Both the position numbers and the translations under genes were made by a program. A DNA stretch of 9,497 nucleotides, from contig JAKAGL010000069.1 in NCBI GenBank assembly GCA_021815535.1, positions 1 through 9,497 on the forward strand, given 5' to 3'. Source of the stretch: a bacterium (GTDB taxonomy: Bacteria > Nitrospinota_A > UBA7883 > JACRGQ01). Position 1 is the stretch's first letter. Each line of letters starts with the position of its first letter. The notes beneath the pieces were generated by a model. It saw only the letters and a program-made list of their open reading frames with translations. It had not been told where the DNA came from and ran no database searches. Shown in pieces: positions 1 through 7,863 of the stretch.

Positions 1-1
1 C

Positions 2-1009
2 ATCGTTCACTTCCACGACCTGCAGAAAGAAGAGAGCTGGAGCGCCAAAAAAGGCACTTCCCGCGTCGGCCAGCTTATCCGTCCCCTCAAGCGGGTGGGC
101 CTTTACGTGCCAGGGGGCAAAGCCTCGTACCCCTCCTCCGTATTAATGAACGCCATCCCCGCGCTGGTCGCGGGCGTAGAGGAAATAGTCATCTGCTCGC
201 CAGCTCCAGACGGCCAGATAAATCCGGCGGTTCTTTTTGCCGCCGATATGTGCGGCGTACGTGAATTCTACACCGTGGGCGGGGCGCAGGCGGTGGCCGC
301 TATGGCCTACGGAACCAAAACCATCAAGCGCGTCGATAAAATCGTCGGTCCCGGCAATGCGTTCGTAGCGGAAGCCAAACGGCTGGTTTTTGGGCATGTC
401 GATATCGATATGATCGCCGGTCCCAGCGAAATCTGCATCGTCGCGGACGCCACTGCCAATCCCGCGTGGTGCGCGGCTGACATTCTTTCCCAGGCTGAGC
501 ACGACGAACTGGCCTGGCCGATATTCATCTCCCCCTCGGCGAAAATGTGCGCCGCGGTGGAACGCGAAGTCGCCAGCCAGGTTGAATTGCTTCCGCGCAA
601 GGAAATCGCCAAGAAGTGCCTCAAAAAGCGCGGCTACATTATAAAAACGCGTTCGCTGGACGAAGCACTTTCACTCGCGAACGAGGTGGCGGCGGAACAT
701 CTTCAGTTGGCCTTTGACGGGGCGGCGGACCATCTAGGTGCGGTACGAAATGCCGGTGCTGTTTTTGTGGGACATTACACCCCCGAAGTGCTGGGGGACT
801 ACATGGCCGGCCCCAATCATGTGCTTCCCACGGCTGGTTCCGCCCGCTTTTTCTCGCCGCTGGGGGTGTACGATTTTTTCAAACGCTCCTCGCTTATCGA
901 ATATTCGAAAAAGGATTTTATGGGAGTGGGGAAAATGGTGGGACTTTTCGCGGAGGCCGAAGGGCTTTCGGCCCATGCCCGCGCGGCCCGTATCCGCCTG
1001 AAAGAATAA
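2..1009 (+). CDS. hisD: Histidinol dehydrogenase, 3' part (5' end outside window)
   Basis: HisD performs the last two steps of histidine biosynthesis in the cytoplasm, oxidising L-histidinol to L-histidine with two NAD+ and a catalytic zinc. The reading frame is open from the first bases of the window, so the GTG at 95 is an internal valine in the conserved VGLYVPGGKA motif and not a start. 335 residues are visible. Family motifs appear in order: VGGAQAVAA, KIVGPGN, DMIAGPSE, SQAEHDE (zinc ligands Gln164 and His167 of the visible part), AAEHLQL (catalytic Glu232-His233), GDYMAGPNHVLPT (ligand Asp266) and a C-terminal His325. Set against the E. coli ligand numbering (259, 262, 326, 327, 360, 419), about 95 residues are missing upstream. 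All expected catalytic residues in the visible part are present. No other his gene follows, so hisD ends its run here. Confidence 0.97.
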   Translation: MVHFHDLQKEESWSAKKGTSRVGQLIRPLKRVGLYVPGGKASYPSSVLMNAIPALVAGVEEIVICSPAPDGQINPAVLFAADMCGVREFYTVGGAQAVAAMAYGTKTIKRVDKIVGPGNAFVAEAKRLVFGHVDIDMIAGPSEICIVADATANPAWCAADILSQAEHDELAWPIFISPSAKMCAAVEREVASQVELLPRKEIAKKCLKKRGYIIKTRSLDEALSLANEVAAEHLQLAFDGAADHLGAVRNAGAVFVGHYTPEVLGDYMAGPNHVLPTAGSARFFSPLGVYDFFKRSSLIEYSKKDFMGVGKMVGLFAEAEGLSAHARAARIRLKE

Positions 1010-1133
1010 ACGGCCGCCGCACACCGTGGCGGGCAACGCATCAATCCGGCAAATGGCAGGGCTGGCCATTAAGGATGAAGACTGATACACGATACCGTAC
1101 AATACCCATTCACCCGATTATAAGGAACGTGGT
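1010..1133 (+). promoter_or_regulatory. hisD-regulator intergenic gap, possible weak promoter
   Basis: This 124-base gap is the only sizeable spacer on the plus-strand half and probably carries the promoter of the following regulator. TACAAT at 1098-1103 resembles a sigma-70 -10 box. The base run at 1075-1080, 17 bases upstream, matches TTGACA at only three positions, so the call is weak. Just after hisD, an imperfect GC-rich stem near 1014-1035 could form, but it has no T-run and is not a convincing terminator. Read-through from hisD remains possible. Confidence 0.25.
1122..1126 (+). promoter_or_regulatory. Ribosome binding site supporting a TTG start
   Basis: AAGGA lies 7 bases upstream of the TTG at 1134. 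This is good Shine-Dalgarno spacing. The TTG places the first residues (MSTILVTDDE) exactly where receiver domains begin, so the rare start codon is preferred over any internal ATG. Confidence 0.7.
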
Positions 1134-2492
1134 TTGAGTACAATACTGGTTACCGATGACGAACGAAGCATGGTGGAAATGCTGGAGATCATGCTTTCCG
1201 CCGAGGGGCACACTGTAATCAGCGCTGGAAACACGCAGGACGCCATTCAGCTCATTGAAAAAAACCCGCCCGACCTCATCATTTCAGATATTAACATCCC
1301 GAAGCACGGCGGCATTGCCGTGCTGCGTGCCTCGCTGCAGGCGGATCGTGAACGCCCGGTCATCATGATCACAGCATACGCCTCCGCTGAAAGCGCCGTT
1401 GAGGCCATGAAGCTGGGCGCATACGACTACATCACCAAACCGTTCAATGTGGATGAACTGAAGCTGGTTGTACGCAACGCATTGGAGCGGCGCGGCCTCA
1501 TCCTTGAAAACCAGAACCTGAAAAAGGAGCTGCGCACCCGCGCCGGGCTTGCGGCGTTGGTGGGTGGCTCAACGGCGCTGACCAACACCAAAAACCTTAT
1601 TGCCCGCGTGGCGGAAAGCGCCAGTACCGTGTTGATCACCGGTGAAAGCGGCACCGGCAAAGAATTGGCCGTACGCGCCATTCATAGCCTCAGTCCACGT
1701 GCGGCTAAACCGTTTCTTTCCATCAACTGCGGGGCTATGCCCGAATCCTTGCTGGAGAGCGAACTCTTTGGCCACAAAAAAGGCTCATTCACCGGCGCCG
1801 TTTCCGACAAGCCGGGCCTGCTGGAAGCCGCCAAAGGGGGAACATTCTTTCTGGATGAAGTGGGCGAGATGCCGCTTTCTCTGCAGGTAAAACTGGTGCG
1901 AGCCATCCAGGAACGCGAGATCAGGCACGTGGGGGATGTGGTGAACATCAGTATTGATGTCCGCTTTATCGCCGCAACCAATAAGAATCTGGCGGACTTG
2001 GTAAAAGAAGGCTTGTTCCGCGAAGACCTTTACTACCGCCTGAATGTGGTGAGCATCGAGATGCCGCCGCTGCGCGAGCGGCGCGAAGACATTCCGGTTC
2101 TTGCAAAACACTTCCTGCAAAAGTTTGCCGGCAGCGGTATGGGAATACAGGGCATCAGCCCCGAAGCGATGCGGCTAATGGAGGAATATCACTGGCCCGG
2201 CAACGTGCGGGAACTGGAGAACGCGATGGAACGTGCGGTGGTGCTGGAAACCGGCAAATGGATTTCCGCCGAAAACCTCCCCGAAAGTTGCCGCCTTCCC
2301 GCCTCCGGCATGACCGGCCTCACGCTGCCGCCAGGAGGGATTGATTTGGAAAAGAAAATCGAAGAGATAGAAAAACGGATGATTACCAGCGCCCTCGCCA
2401 TGGTTGGCGGATCAAAAAAAGGGGCGGCAAGCCTTTTAAACATGAACCTCCGGCAATTTCGGTATAAACTTGCAAAATATGACATCAAATAA
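1134..2492 (+). CDS. Sigma-54-dependent response regulator, NtrC/PilR type
   Basis: This 452-residue cytoplasmic protein is predicted to activate sigma-54 promoters when phosphorylated by a partner histidine kinase. The receiver domain (about 1-120) has acidic pocket residues Asp8 and Asp9, phosphoacceptor Asp52, switch Thr80 and Lys102. The AAA+ domain (about 142-375) shows Walker A GESGTGKE (170-177), a sigma-54 contact loop GSFTGA (217-222) where most relatives have GAFTGA, Walker B FFLDEVGE (238-245), FREDLYYRLNV (295-305) and WPGNVREL (354-361). The C-terminal Fis-type helix-turn-helix (about 415-450, ending in RQFRYKLAKYDIK) resembles the PilR/AtoC branch. Length is typical. No histidine kinase gene is in the window, so it looks orphaned here. 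Its 3' end overlaps the next gene by 14 bases, suggesting co-transcription and possibly a shared role. The family call is firm, but the specific target genes are unknown. Confidence 0.95.
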   Translation: MSTILVTDDERSMVEMLEIMLSAEGHTVISAGNTQDAIQLIEKNPPDLIISDINIPKHGGIAVLRASLQADRERPVIMITAYASAESAVEAMKLGAYDYITKPFNVDELKLVVRNALERRGLILENQNLKKELRTRAGLAALVGGSTALTNTKNLIARVAESASTVLITGESGTGKELAVRAIHSLSPRAAKPFLSINCGAMPESLLESELFGHKKGSFTGAVSDKPGLLEAAKGGTFFLDEVGEMPLSLQVKLVRAIQEREIRHVGDVVNISIDVRFIAATNKNLADLVKEGLFREDLYYRLNVVSIEMPPLRERREDIPVLAKHFLQKFAGSGMGIQGISPEAMRLMEEYHWPGNVRELENAMERAVVLETGKWISAENLPESCRLPASGMTGLTLPPGGIDLEKKIEEIEKRMITSALAMVGGSKKGAASLLNMNLRQFRYKLAKYDIK

Positions 2493-4569
2493 CCGGTTCG
2501 CCATAGTCTTCGCGGGGGTACTCGCGGTTTTGCTCCTTAGCCCCGTGGTGCGTCCCGTTTCGGCGGAGCCACGGGCCACATCACGGCAGCAGCTTTCCAA
2601 AATGCCTTTGGCCGATTTGCTAAAAAAAGCGGACGAGGCAAAAAAGGCCGGCAACCAGGAAGCCGAACTGGATGCCTGGCAGGCAATCGTGGATCAATAC
2701 CCCAAAGACCCGCGCAGCGACGCCGCCTATTTTCATTTGGCCAATCATCATTTTGAAAACCGCAATTTTGGTTACGCCAACGCCTATTTCAGCGCCGTAG
2801 CGGACCAATTTCCCGGCTCGTCGTACCGCGTTGATGCCTTGATCGGCCTGGGGGCGTCGCTTTCCACACTGCGCCGTTACAACGAAGCCGATTCAGCCCT
2901 CCAAGCGGCACTGAAAAGCGCGTCCACACCAACCCAGAAGGCAGCAGCGCTTTATCACATCGGCGACAATGATTACCAGGCCGGCCACGTTCAACAATCG
3001 GTGGATGCGTTCGTGGAATGCATCAAGCTGGATGGTTCCCGCCGCGATGCGGCCGACCGCAAGCTGAAAGAAATGCTTCATGTCACCACCAGCGAGTCTG
3101 ACCTGCTTTTCATTGCGGACAAATACGGCACCGCGTATCCTGCCCAGTTCGCCTTGGCGGAGCTGGCCCGGCATTACGCCCAAAAAAGCGATGTACTGAA
3201 TGTGGAAAAAATCAAGGCGAGGCTTGAGCGCGATTTTCCGGGCTTCACGGCGCCCGCCGATATCTTTACCGTCGCCCCGCCGTCGTCAGTCGCGGTGCCC
3301 GATGTGGCGGCGGCCGATCACCTCGCGGTCGGCGCCGTCTTGCCGCTTTCCGGCGACAGCTCCGATATGGGGGCGCGGGCCCTGAAAGGGATACAACTCG
3401 CCATTTCCATGAAAAGTTCTTTTGTGGAAAAAATCCACCTTAAACTGGTCATCAAAGATGCCGGCAACAACCCACAAGCGGCGGCGACCGCGGTACGCGA
3501 GCTGGCCACCGACAACGCCGTGGTAGGGGTTGTGGGACTTTTTCCCCCTGCCACGCTGGAATCGGCGCTTGCGGAATCGCGCCGCTTCATTCTGCCCATA
3601 CTCTCCATTCCCAACGACAACGCGGCCGACCTGCCGCCTGACCAAAAACGCTTTTTTTATCAAATGGGGTTCACCCAGCCGAATCAGGCGAAATTCATAG
3701 CCGAATATGCCACACGTTCCCTAAACCTGAAGAACTTCGCGATCATCTATCCGTCTGGCACAAAAGGCGAGGAGATGCGTCAAGCGTTCGCCTCCGCAGT
3801 GGATGCCAACGGCGGTACGGTTATGGAAAGCCGTCCCTATGAGATCAATCAGACCGATTTCCGGGCCCAACTTGAAGGGATCGGCGGCCTTGATGACAAC
3901 GCCCTCCGTAAACTGATTTTCAACTATGTGCAGGAAAATGCCGATAAGCCGTTGGATCAAATCAATGACGGATTGCGCATCATGTACCAAAATGCCCTTT
4001 CCTATCCCATTATCACGAAGGTGAAAAGCCAGCCGATAACCCGCACCAATTTTGCTTTCACCTTGAAAACCGCCTACGACGCGGTTTTCATCGCCGGCAA
4101 TTATGAGCAGGTAGGGCTTATACTGCCCGCGCTTTCCTTTTATAACATTACACAGGTGCAAGTATTGGGAACCGACAGCTATCTGCACCCCGACTTTATC
4201 CCGGTCGCCGGAAAATACGCCGAAGATGCAATATTCCCCGGCGAGTTTTCCCCCACCATCAGCCGCGTGGATGTGAAAAATTTCGTTGATACTTACGAAT
4301 CCGCGCTGGGGGGAACGCCGGATATCATGACCGCGCGCTATTACGATGCGATGATGCTGCTTCTCTCGCTTATCGAAAGCGGGCACGATTCGAAAAGCCG
4401 ATTGACCGCCGCTCTCGACACGTTGCCATATTACAGCGGCGTCAGCGGCGGAGTATACGCGCCATCGGAAGGGGTTTTGGAAAAAGTTCCCTCTCTCTTC
4501 ACCATTAAGAACGGTGCGGTAATGGAGATCCAGCCCCCCGCCCCGCCGCCCGCAAAAACGCCGCAATGA
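2479..4569 (+). CDS. Secreted TPR plus type 1 periplasmic binding protein (LpoA/LivJ-like)
   Basis: This 696-residue protein starts with a signal peptide: Arg6, a hydrophobic run 7-24, and a probable signal peptidase I cut after VSA at 27-29. There is no lipobox cysteine, and the only Cys is near residue 181. About four TPR-like helical pairs follow (43-186, with YFHLANHHFENRNF and ALYHIGDNDYQAG), then a helical linker. The second domain (about 284-680) begins AVGAVLPLSGDSSDMG and contains GNYEQVGLILP and GTDSY, the style of Leu/Ile/Val-binding (Peripla_BP_6) proteins. The tail is proline-rich (PPAPPPAKTPQ). E. coli LpoA, an activator of penicillin-binding protein 1A, has this TPR-plus-binding-fold layout but is an outer-membrane lipoprotein. 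No ABC permease or ATPase gene is nearby, which argues against a simple transporter component. ATG at 2479 is chosen because it gives a compact signal peptide. TTG at 2470 would add three residues. No Shine-Dalgarno site is visible, so translation may be coupled to the upstream gene. Ligand and function are unproven. Confidence 0.88.
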   Translation: MTSNNRFAIVFAGVLAVLLLSPVVRPVSAEPRATSRQQLSKMPLADLLKKADEAKKAGNQEAELDAWQAIVDQYPKDPRSDAAYFHLANHHFENRNFGYANAYFSAVADQFPGSSYRVDALIGLGASLSTLRRYNEADSALQAALKSASTPTQKAAALYHIGDNDYQAGHVQQSVDAFVECIKLDGSRRDAADRKLKEMLHVTTSESDLLFIADKYGTAYPAQFALAELARHYAQKSDVLNVEKIKARLERDFPGFTAPADIFTVAPPSSVAVPDVAAADHLAVGAVLPLSGDSSDMGARALKGIQLAISMKSSFVEKIHLKLVIKDAGNNPQAAATAVRELATDNAVVGVVGLFPPATLESALAESRRFILPILSIPNDNAADLPPDQKRFFYQMGFTQPNQAKFIAEYATRSLNLKNFAIIYPSGTKGEEMRQAFASAVDANGGTVMESRPYEINQTDFRAQLEGIGGLDDNALRKLIFNYVQENADKPLDQINDGLRIMYQNALSYPIITKVKSQPITRTNFAFTLKTAYDAVFIAGNYEQVGLILPALSFYNITQVQVLGTDSYLHPDFIPVAGKYAEDAIFPGEFSPTISRVDVKNFVDTYESALGGTPDIMTARYYDAMMLLLSLIESGHDSKSRLTAALDTLPYYSGVSGGVYAPSEGVLEKVPSLFTIKNGAVMEIQPPAPPPAKTPQ

Positions 4570-4582
4570 CGAAAACCGGCAG

Positions 4583-5596
4583 ATGAAAGAAACGCGAATC
4601 ATCGGGACGGAGGGGGAAGAACCATCTATCGAAAAAACGCTCCGCCCACGCAAGCTTGATGAATACGTCGGACAGGAAAAGATAAAGGAAAACCTCCGTA
4701 TCTTTGTACAAGCGGCACAACAACGCGGTGAGGCATTGGATCATGTTCTCTTCTATGGCCCGCCCGGGCTGGGAAAGACCACTCTCGCCCATATCATCGC
4801 TCAGGAATTGGGGGTGCAGTTGCGCGCCACCAGCGGCCCGGTCATCGAGCGCGCGGGCGACCTGGCCGCCATCCTCACGAATCTTTCGGAAGGGGAAATA
4901 CTTTTCATTGACGAAATTCACCGCCTAAGTCCCGCCGTGGAGGAGATCCTCTATCCGGCAATGGAGGACGGTAATATCGACCTCATGATCGGGCAGGGTC
5001 CATCGGCTCGCTCGGTGAAGCTGGAAATACCGCCGTTCACCCTGGTGGGAGCTACCACCCGCGCGGGGCTGCTCACCTCGCCTTTGCGCGACCGGTTCGG
5101 CATAATCCATCGGCTGGAGTTTTATACGGATGCGGAGTTGGCCGCCATAGTCCGGCGTTCATCAAAGATCCTCAACGTCGCCATCAGCGACGACGGCGCG
5201 GGGGAAATCGCCCGGCGGTCGCGCGGCACGCCGCGCATCGCCAACCGTCTGCTGCGGCGTGTGCGGGATTATGCGCAGGTAAAAGGAAACGGCAACATTG
5301 ACGCCGCAACCGCAGATGCGGCTCTCAAAATGATCGAGGTGGACGAAAAAGGGTTCGACCGGATGGATCGGCAACTTCTATTGACCATCATCCAAAAATT
5401 CGGCGGCGGGCCAGTGGGGCTGGATACGCTTGCCGCCGCCATCAACGAAGAGAAAGAAACCATCGAGGACGTGCTGGAGCCGTACCTTCTGCAGAACGGC
5501 TACATCCAGCGGACGCCGCGCGGCCGGGTGGCCAGCGCCGCAGCTTATCGGCATTTTTCCCTCACGCCCCCCACCGGTCAGGAAGCGCTTTTCTGA
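4583..5596 (+). CDS. ruvB: Holliday junction branch migration helicase RuvB
   Basis: RuvB is the hexameric AAA+ motor that, with RuvA, drives branch migration of Holliday junctions during recombinational repair before RuvC cleavage. The 337-residue length is normal. Visible motifs are the N-terminal LRPRKLDEYVGQ, Walker A GPPGLGKTT (59-67), Walker B LFIDEIH (107-113), sensor 1 GATTR (156-160), the SPLRDRFG segment with the arginine finger region (166-173), and RGTPRIANRLLRRVRD (214-229). The C-terminal winged-helix DNA-binding domain contains KFGGGPVGLDTLA and ends in RTPRGRVA and the usual short tail. It starts 13 bases after the TPR-binding-protein gene with only a weak upstream GGCAG. It is probably expressed by read-through from that gene. 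ruvA and ruvC, often adjacent, are not in the window. Confidence 0.98.
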   Translation: MKETRIIGTEGEEPSIEKTLRPRKLDEYVGQEKIKENLRIFVQAAQQRGEALDHVLFYGPPGLGKTTLAHIIAQELGVQLRATSGPVIERAGDLAAILTNLSEGEILFIDEIHRLSPAVEEILYPAMEDGNIDLMIGQGPSARSVKLEIPPFTLVGATTRAGLLTSPLRDRFGIIHRLEFYTDAELAAIVRRSSKILNVAISDDGAGEIARRSRGTPRIANRLLRRVRDYAQVKGNGNIDAATADAALKMIEVDEKGFDRMDRQLLLTIIQKFGGGPVGLDTLAAAINEEKETIEDVLEPYLLQNGYIQRTPRGRVASAAAYRHFSLTPPTGQEALF

Positions 5597-5603
5597 CCCG
5601 CAT

Positions 5604-5624
5604 GGACGGGTTTAAAACCCGACC
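5604..5624. repeat. GC-rich palindrome in the convergent ruvB/psd gap
   Basis: GGACGGGTTT (5604-5613) and AAACCCGACC (5615-5624) form a 10-base inverted repeat with one mismatch around a single central A. Looser complementarity reaches outward to about 5600-5628. A second ACCCG at 5596-5600, overlapping the ruvB stop, could pair alternatively with CGGGT at 5607-5611. The arms with flanking CCTACGG resemble dispersed intergenic palindromes (REP/MITE-like) known in several bacteria. It might also act as a weak bidirectional terminator, but neither side has a proper T-run. Only one copy is in the window, so repeat status is inference. Confidence 0.45.
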
Positions 5625-5639
5625 CTACGGAACCGCCCC

Positions 5640-6266
5640 CTATTTTAACAGCGCCAGAATGGTGGAACCGGCCTGAACCTTGTCGCCCACTTTCACCTTC
5701 AGTTCGGCGCTGGCGGGAACGGTGACATCCATCCGACTTCCGAAGCGCATGAGGCCATAGCGTTCCCCTTTCACCGCCTGCTGCCCCAACTGGGCGTGGC
5801 AAACGATGCGGCGGGCGATAAGCCCCACGATCTGTTTCACCCCTACCTTCCCATATGGCGAATCGATTACCAGCGCCACCTGCGCGTTATCTTCCGACGC
5901 GAGGTGGTTGAACGCCGCGAGAAACTTACCTTCGCGCGCTTCCCGCTTGACGATCTTCCCCGAAACCGGGAAGCGGTTGACATGCACGTTGAACACCGAA
6001 AGAAAGATGGAAACGCGGGTGCGCTTCTCCCCCGTTTCGGCGTCGAACCAATCGGTGTCGATCTTGTGCAGCAGACCGTCGGCGGGCGAGACCACCGCGT
6101 TCAACTCCGCCGGTATCACCCGATCCGGATCGCGGAAGAAAAAGAGAATAAAGCCCGCCAGCAGGCAGACCACGATCGTCATCACGTAAAATTGCGTGAA
6201 GTACAAGACCACGGCCACGGCCATGACGGGAAGGAAAAACCTCCATGCGTCGGATGCTACTTTCAT
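5640..6266 (-). CDS. psd: Phosphatidylserine decarboxylase, short membrane-bound type
   Basis: Psd converts phosphatidylserine to phosphatidylethanolamine at the cytoplasmic membrane using a self-generated pyruvoyl group. At 208 residues this is the short form. Two membrane-spanning stretches lie at about 10-25 and 27-45, followed by FFFRDPDRVIP. Catalytic Asp63 sits in SPADG and His95 in FNVHVNR. The self-cleavage site is Gly176-Ser177 in MRFGSRMDV, where the short family has GS in place of the LGST of the E. coli form. Ser177 would become the pyruvoyl group of the small alpha chain, with residues 1-176 as the beta chain. The ATG lies only 7 bases after the ilvC stop, so it is the last gene of the ilvB-ilvN-ilvC-psd unit in this window. 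AGGA about 11 bases upstream is a plausible ribosome site. The usual partner pssA (phosphatidylserine synthase) is not next to it here. Confidence 0.95.
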   Translation of the reverse strand: MKVASDAWRFFLPVMAVAVVLYFTQFYVMTIVVCLLAGFILFFFRDPDRVIPAELNAVVSPADGLLHKIDTDWFDAETGEKRTRVSIFLSVFNVHVNRFPVSGKIVKREAREGKFLAAFNHLASEDNAQVALVIDSPYGKVGVKQIVGLIARRIVCHAQLGQQAVKGERYGLMRFGSRMDVTVPASAELKVKVGDKVQAGSTILALLK

Positions 6267-6273
6267 TTCCCGT

Positions 6274-7281
<1,008 letters not shown>

Positions 7282-7289
7282 TGACAATT

Positions 7290-7295
7290 CTCCTT
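7290..7295 (-). promoter_or_regulatory. Strong ribosome binding site deciding the ilvC start
   Basis: On the minus strand AAGGAG lies 8 bases before ATG at 7281 and only 2 bases before the in-frame TTG at 7287. The spacing supports the ATG, giving an ilvC protein two residues shorter than the longest reading. Confidence 0.8.
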
Positions 7296-7300
7296 GGTTA

Positions 7301-7326
7301 AATATACGTATCGTTGTTTATGTAAA
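7301..7326 (-). promoter_or_regulatory. Possible weak internal promoter before ilvC
   Basis: The 49-base ilvN-ilvC gap is markedly AT-rich against its surroundings. Read on the minus strand it holds TTTACA (7321-7326, five of six matches to a -35 box) and TATATT (7301-7306, five of six to a -10 box), separated by 14 bases, shorter than the preferred 16-18. A short palindrome ATACGTAT (7304-7311) overlaps. It may boost ilvC independently of ilvBN, but the short spacing makes this tentative. Confidence 0.2.
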
Positions 7327-7330
7327 TCAG

Positions 7331-7849
7331 TCAGCCGCCGCTTTTCGGCTTTTTGGCCTTTGGCGCCGGTGAACCGGCTCCGCGCGGAAGAGCGATCTTG
7401 CCGCTCCGGGCCATCTCCTGCATCCCCAGCGGGCGGACCATTTCGATAAATGCCTCGATCTTGCGGTCGCCTCCCGATATCTCCACGGTATAGCTTTTCG
7501 CCGAAACATCCACGATCTTCCCGCGGAATATTTCCACCATGCGGAGTATTTCCGCCCGGTTTTTTTCCTCCGCGTTCAGCTTCACCAGTAACAGTTCCCG
7601 TTCCACGTGCTCTTCGGCGGTGACGTCCACCACCTTGATCACGTCGATCAGCTTGTTGAGCTGCTTGTTGATCTGTTCGATGATCCGGTCTTCGCCGCGG
7701 GTGACGATGGTCATGCGCGAGACCGCCGCATCTTCCGTTTCCGCCACGGTGAGCGATTCAATGTTGAATCCGCGGCCGGAGAAAAGGCCCGCCACCCGGC
7801 TCAGCACGCCGAACCGGTTTTCCACTAGCACTGAAATGGTGTGTTTCAT
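7331..7849 (-). CDS. ilvN: Acetolactate synthase, regulatory small subunit
   Basis: This is the small subunit of acetohydroxyacid synthase. It raises the activity of the IlvB catalytic subunit and makes it sensitive to valine feedback. The 172-residue protein has an N-terminal ACT domain (about 2-75) with the typical SVLVENRFGVLSRVAGLFSGRGFNIE-like opening and a valine-site region. A second ferredoxin-like domain (about 78-155) includes ELLLVKLNAE, FRGKIVDVS and the MVRPLGMQEMARSGKIAL ending. A short lysine/proline-rich tail (APKAKKPKSGG) extends past the usual end. The start is ATG at 7849, with AAGGAG at 7858-7863, 8 bases upstream and overlapping the ilvB stop codon. The 13-base gap to ilvB fits co-production of the two subunits in one operon. 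The name ilvH would also be used for this family. Confidence 0.97.
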   Translation of the reverse strand: MKHTISVLVENRFGVLSRVAGLFSGRGFNIESLTVAETEDAAVSRMTIVTRGEDRIIEQINKQLNKLIDVIKVVDVTAEEHVERELLLVKLNAEEKNRAEILRMVEIFRGKIVDVSAKSYTVEISGGDRKIEAFIEMVRPLGMQEMARSGKIALPRGAGSPAPKAKKPKSGG

Positions 7850-7857
7850 TGCATGAT

Positions 7858-7863
7858 CTCCTT
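7858..7863 (-). promoter_or_regulatory. Ribosome binding site of ilvN
   Basis: AAGGAG on the minus strand touches the ilvB stop codon (7863-7865) and lies 8 bases before the ilvN ATG. A nearer ATG at 7854 reads only Met-Gln-stop, so it is not a competing gene start. The overlap would let ribosomes finishing ilvB reload on ilvN, consistent with balanced subunit production. Confidence 0.75.

Noticed and set aside
95..97. GTG as the start of hisD
   Set aside because: The upstream frame stays open and reads as conserved histidinol dehydrogenase sequence, so the gene begins before the window.
1012..1036. Possible terminator hairpin after hisD
   Set aside because: The stem is short and needs a bulge, and no T-run follows it.
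1050..1070. Possible sigma-54 promoter (TGGCAG followed by TGGCC) upstream of the regulator
   Set aside because: The GG and GC elements are spaced by 8 bases where 10 are needed, and the -12 element does not otherwise match.
2479..4569. Reading the binding-domain protein as a plain branched-chain amino acid transporter component linked to the ilv genes
   Set aside because: It lies on the other strand in a different unit, has an N-terminal TPR region that simple LivJ-type proteins lack, and no permease or ATPase gene is nearby.
3721..4653. A 310-codon open frame on the minus strand, opposite the TPR-binding-protein gene
   Set aside because: It overlaps the coding strand of a gene with clear domains and crosses into ruvB; its low-complexity translation has no recognisable motif and no ribosome site was found.
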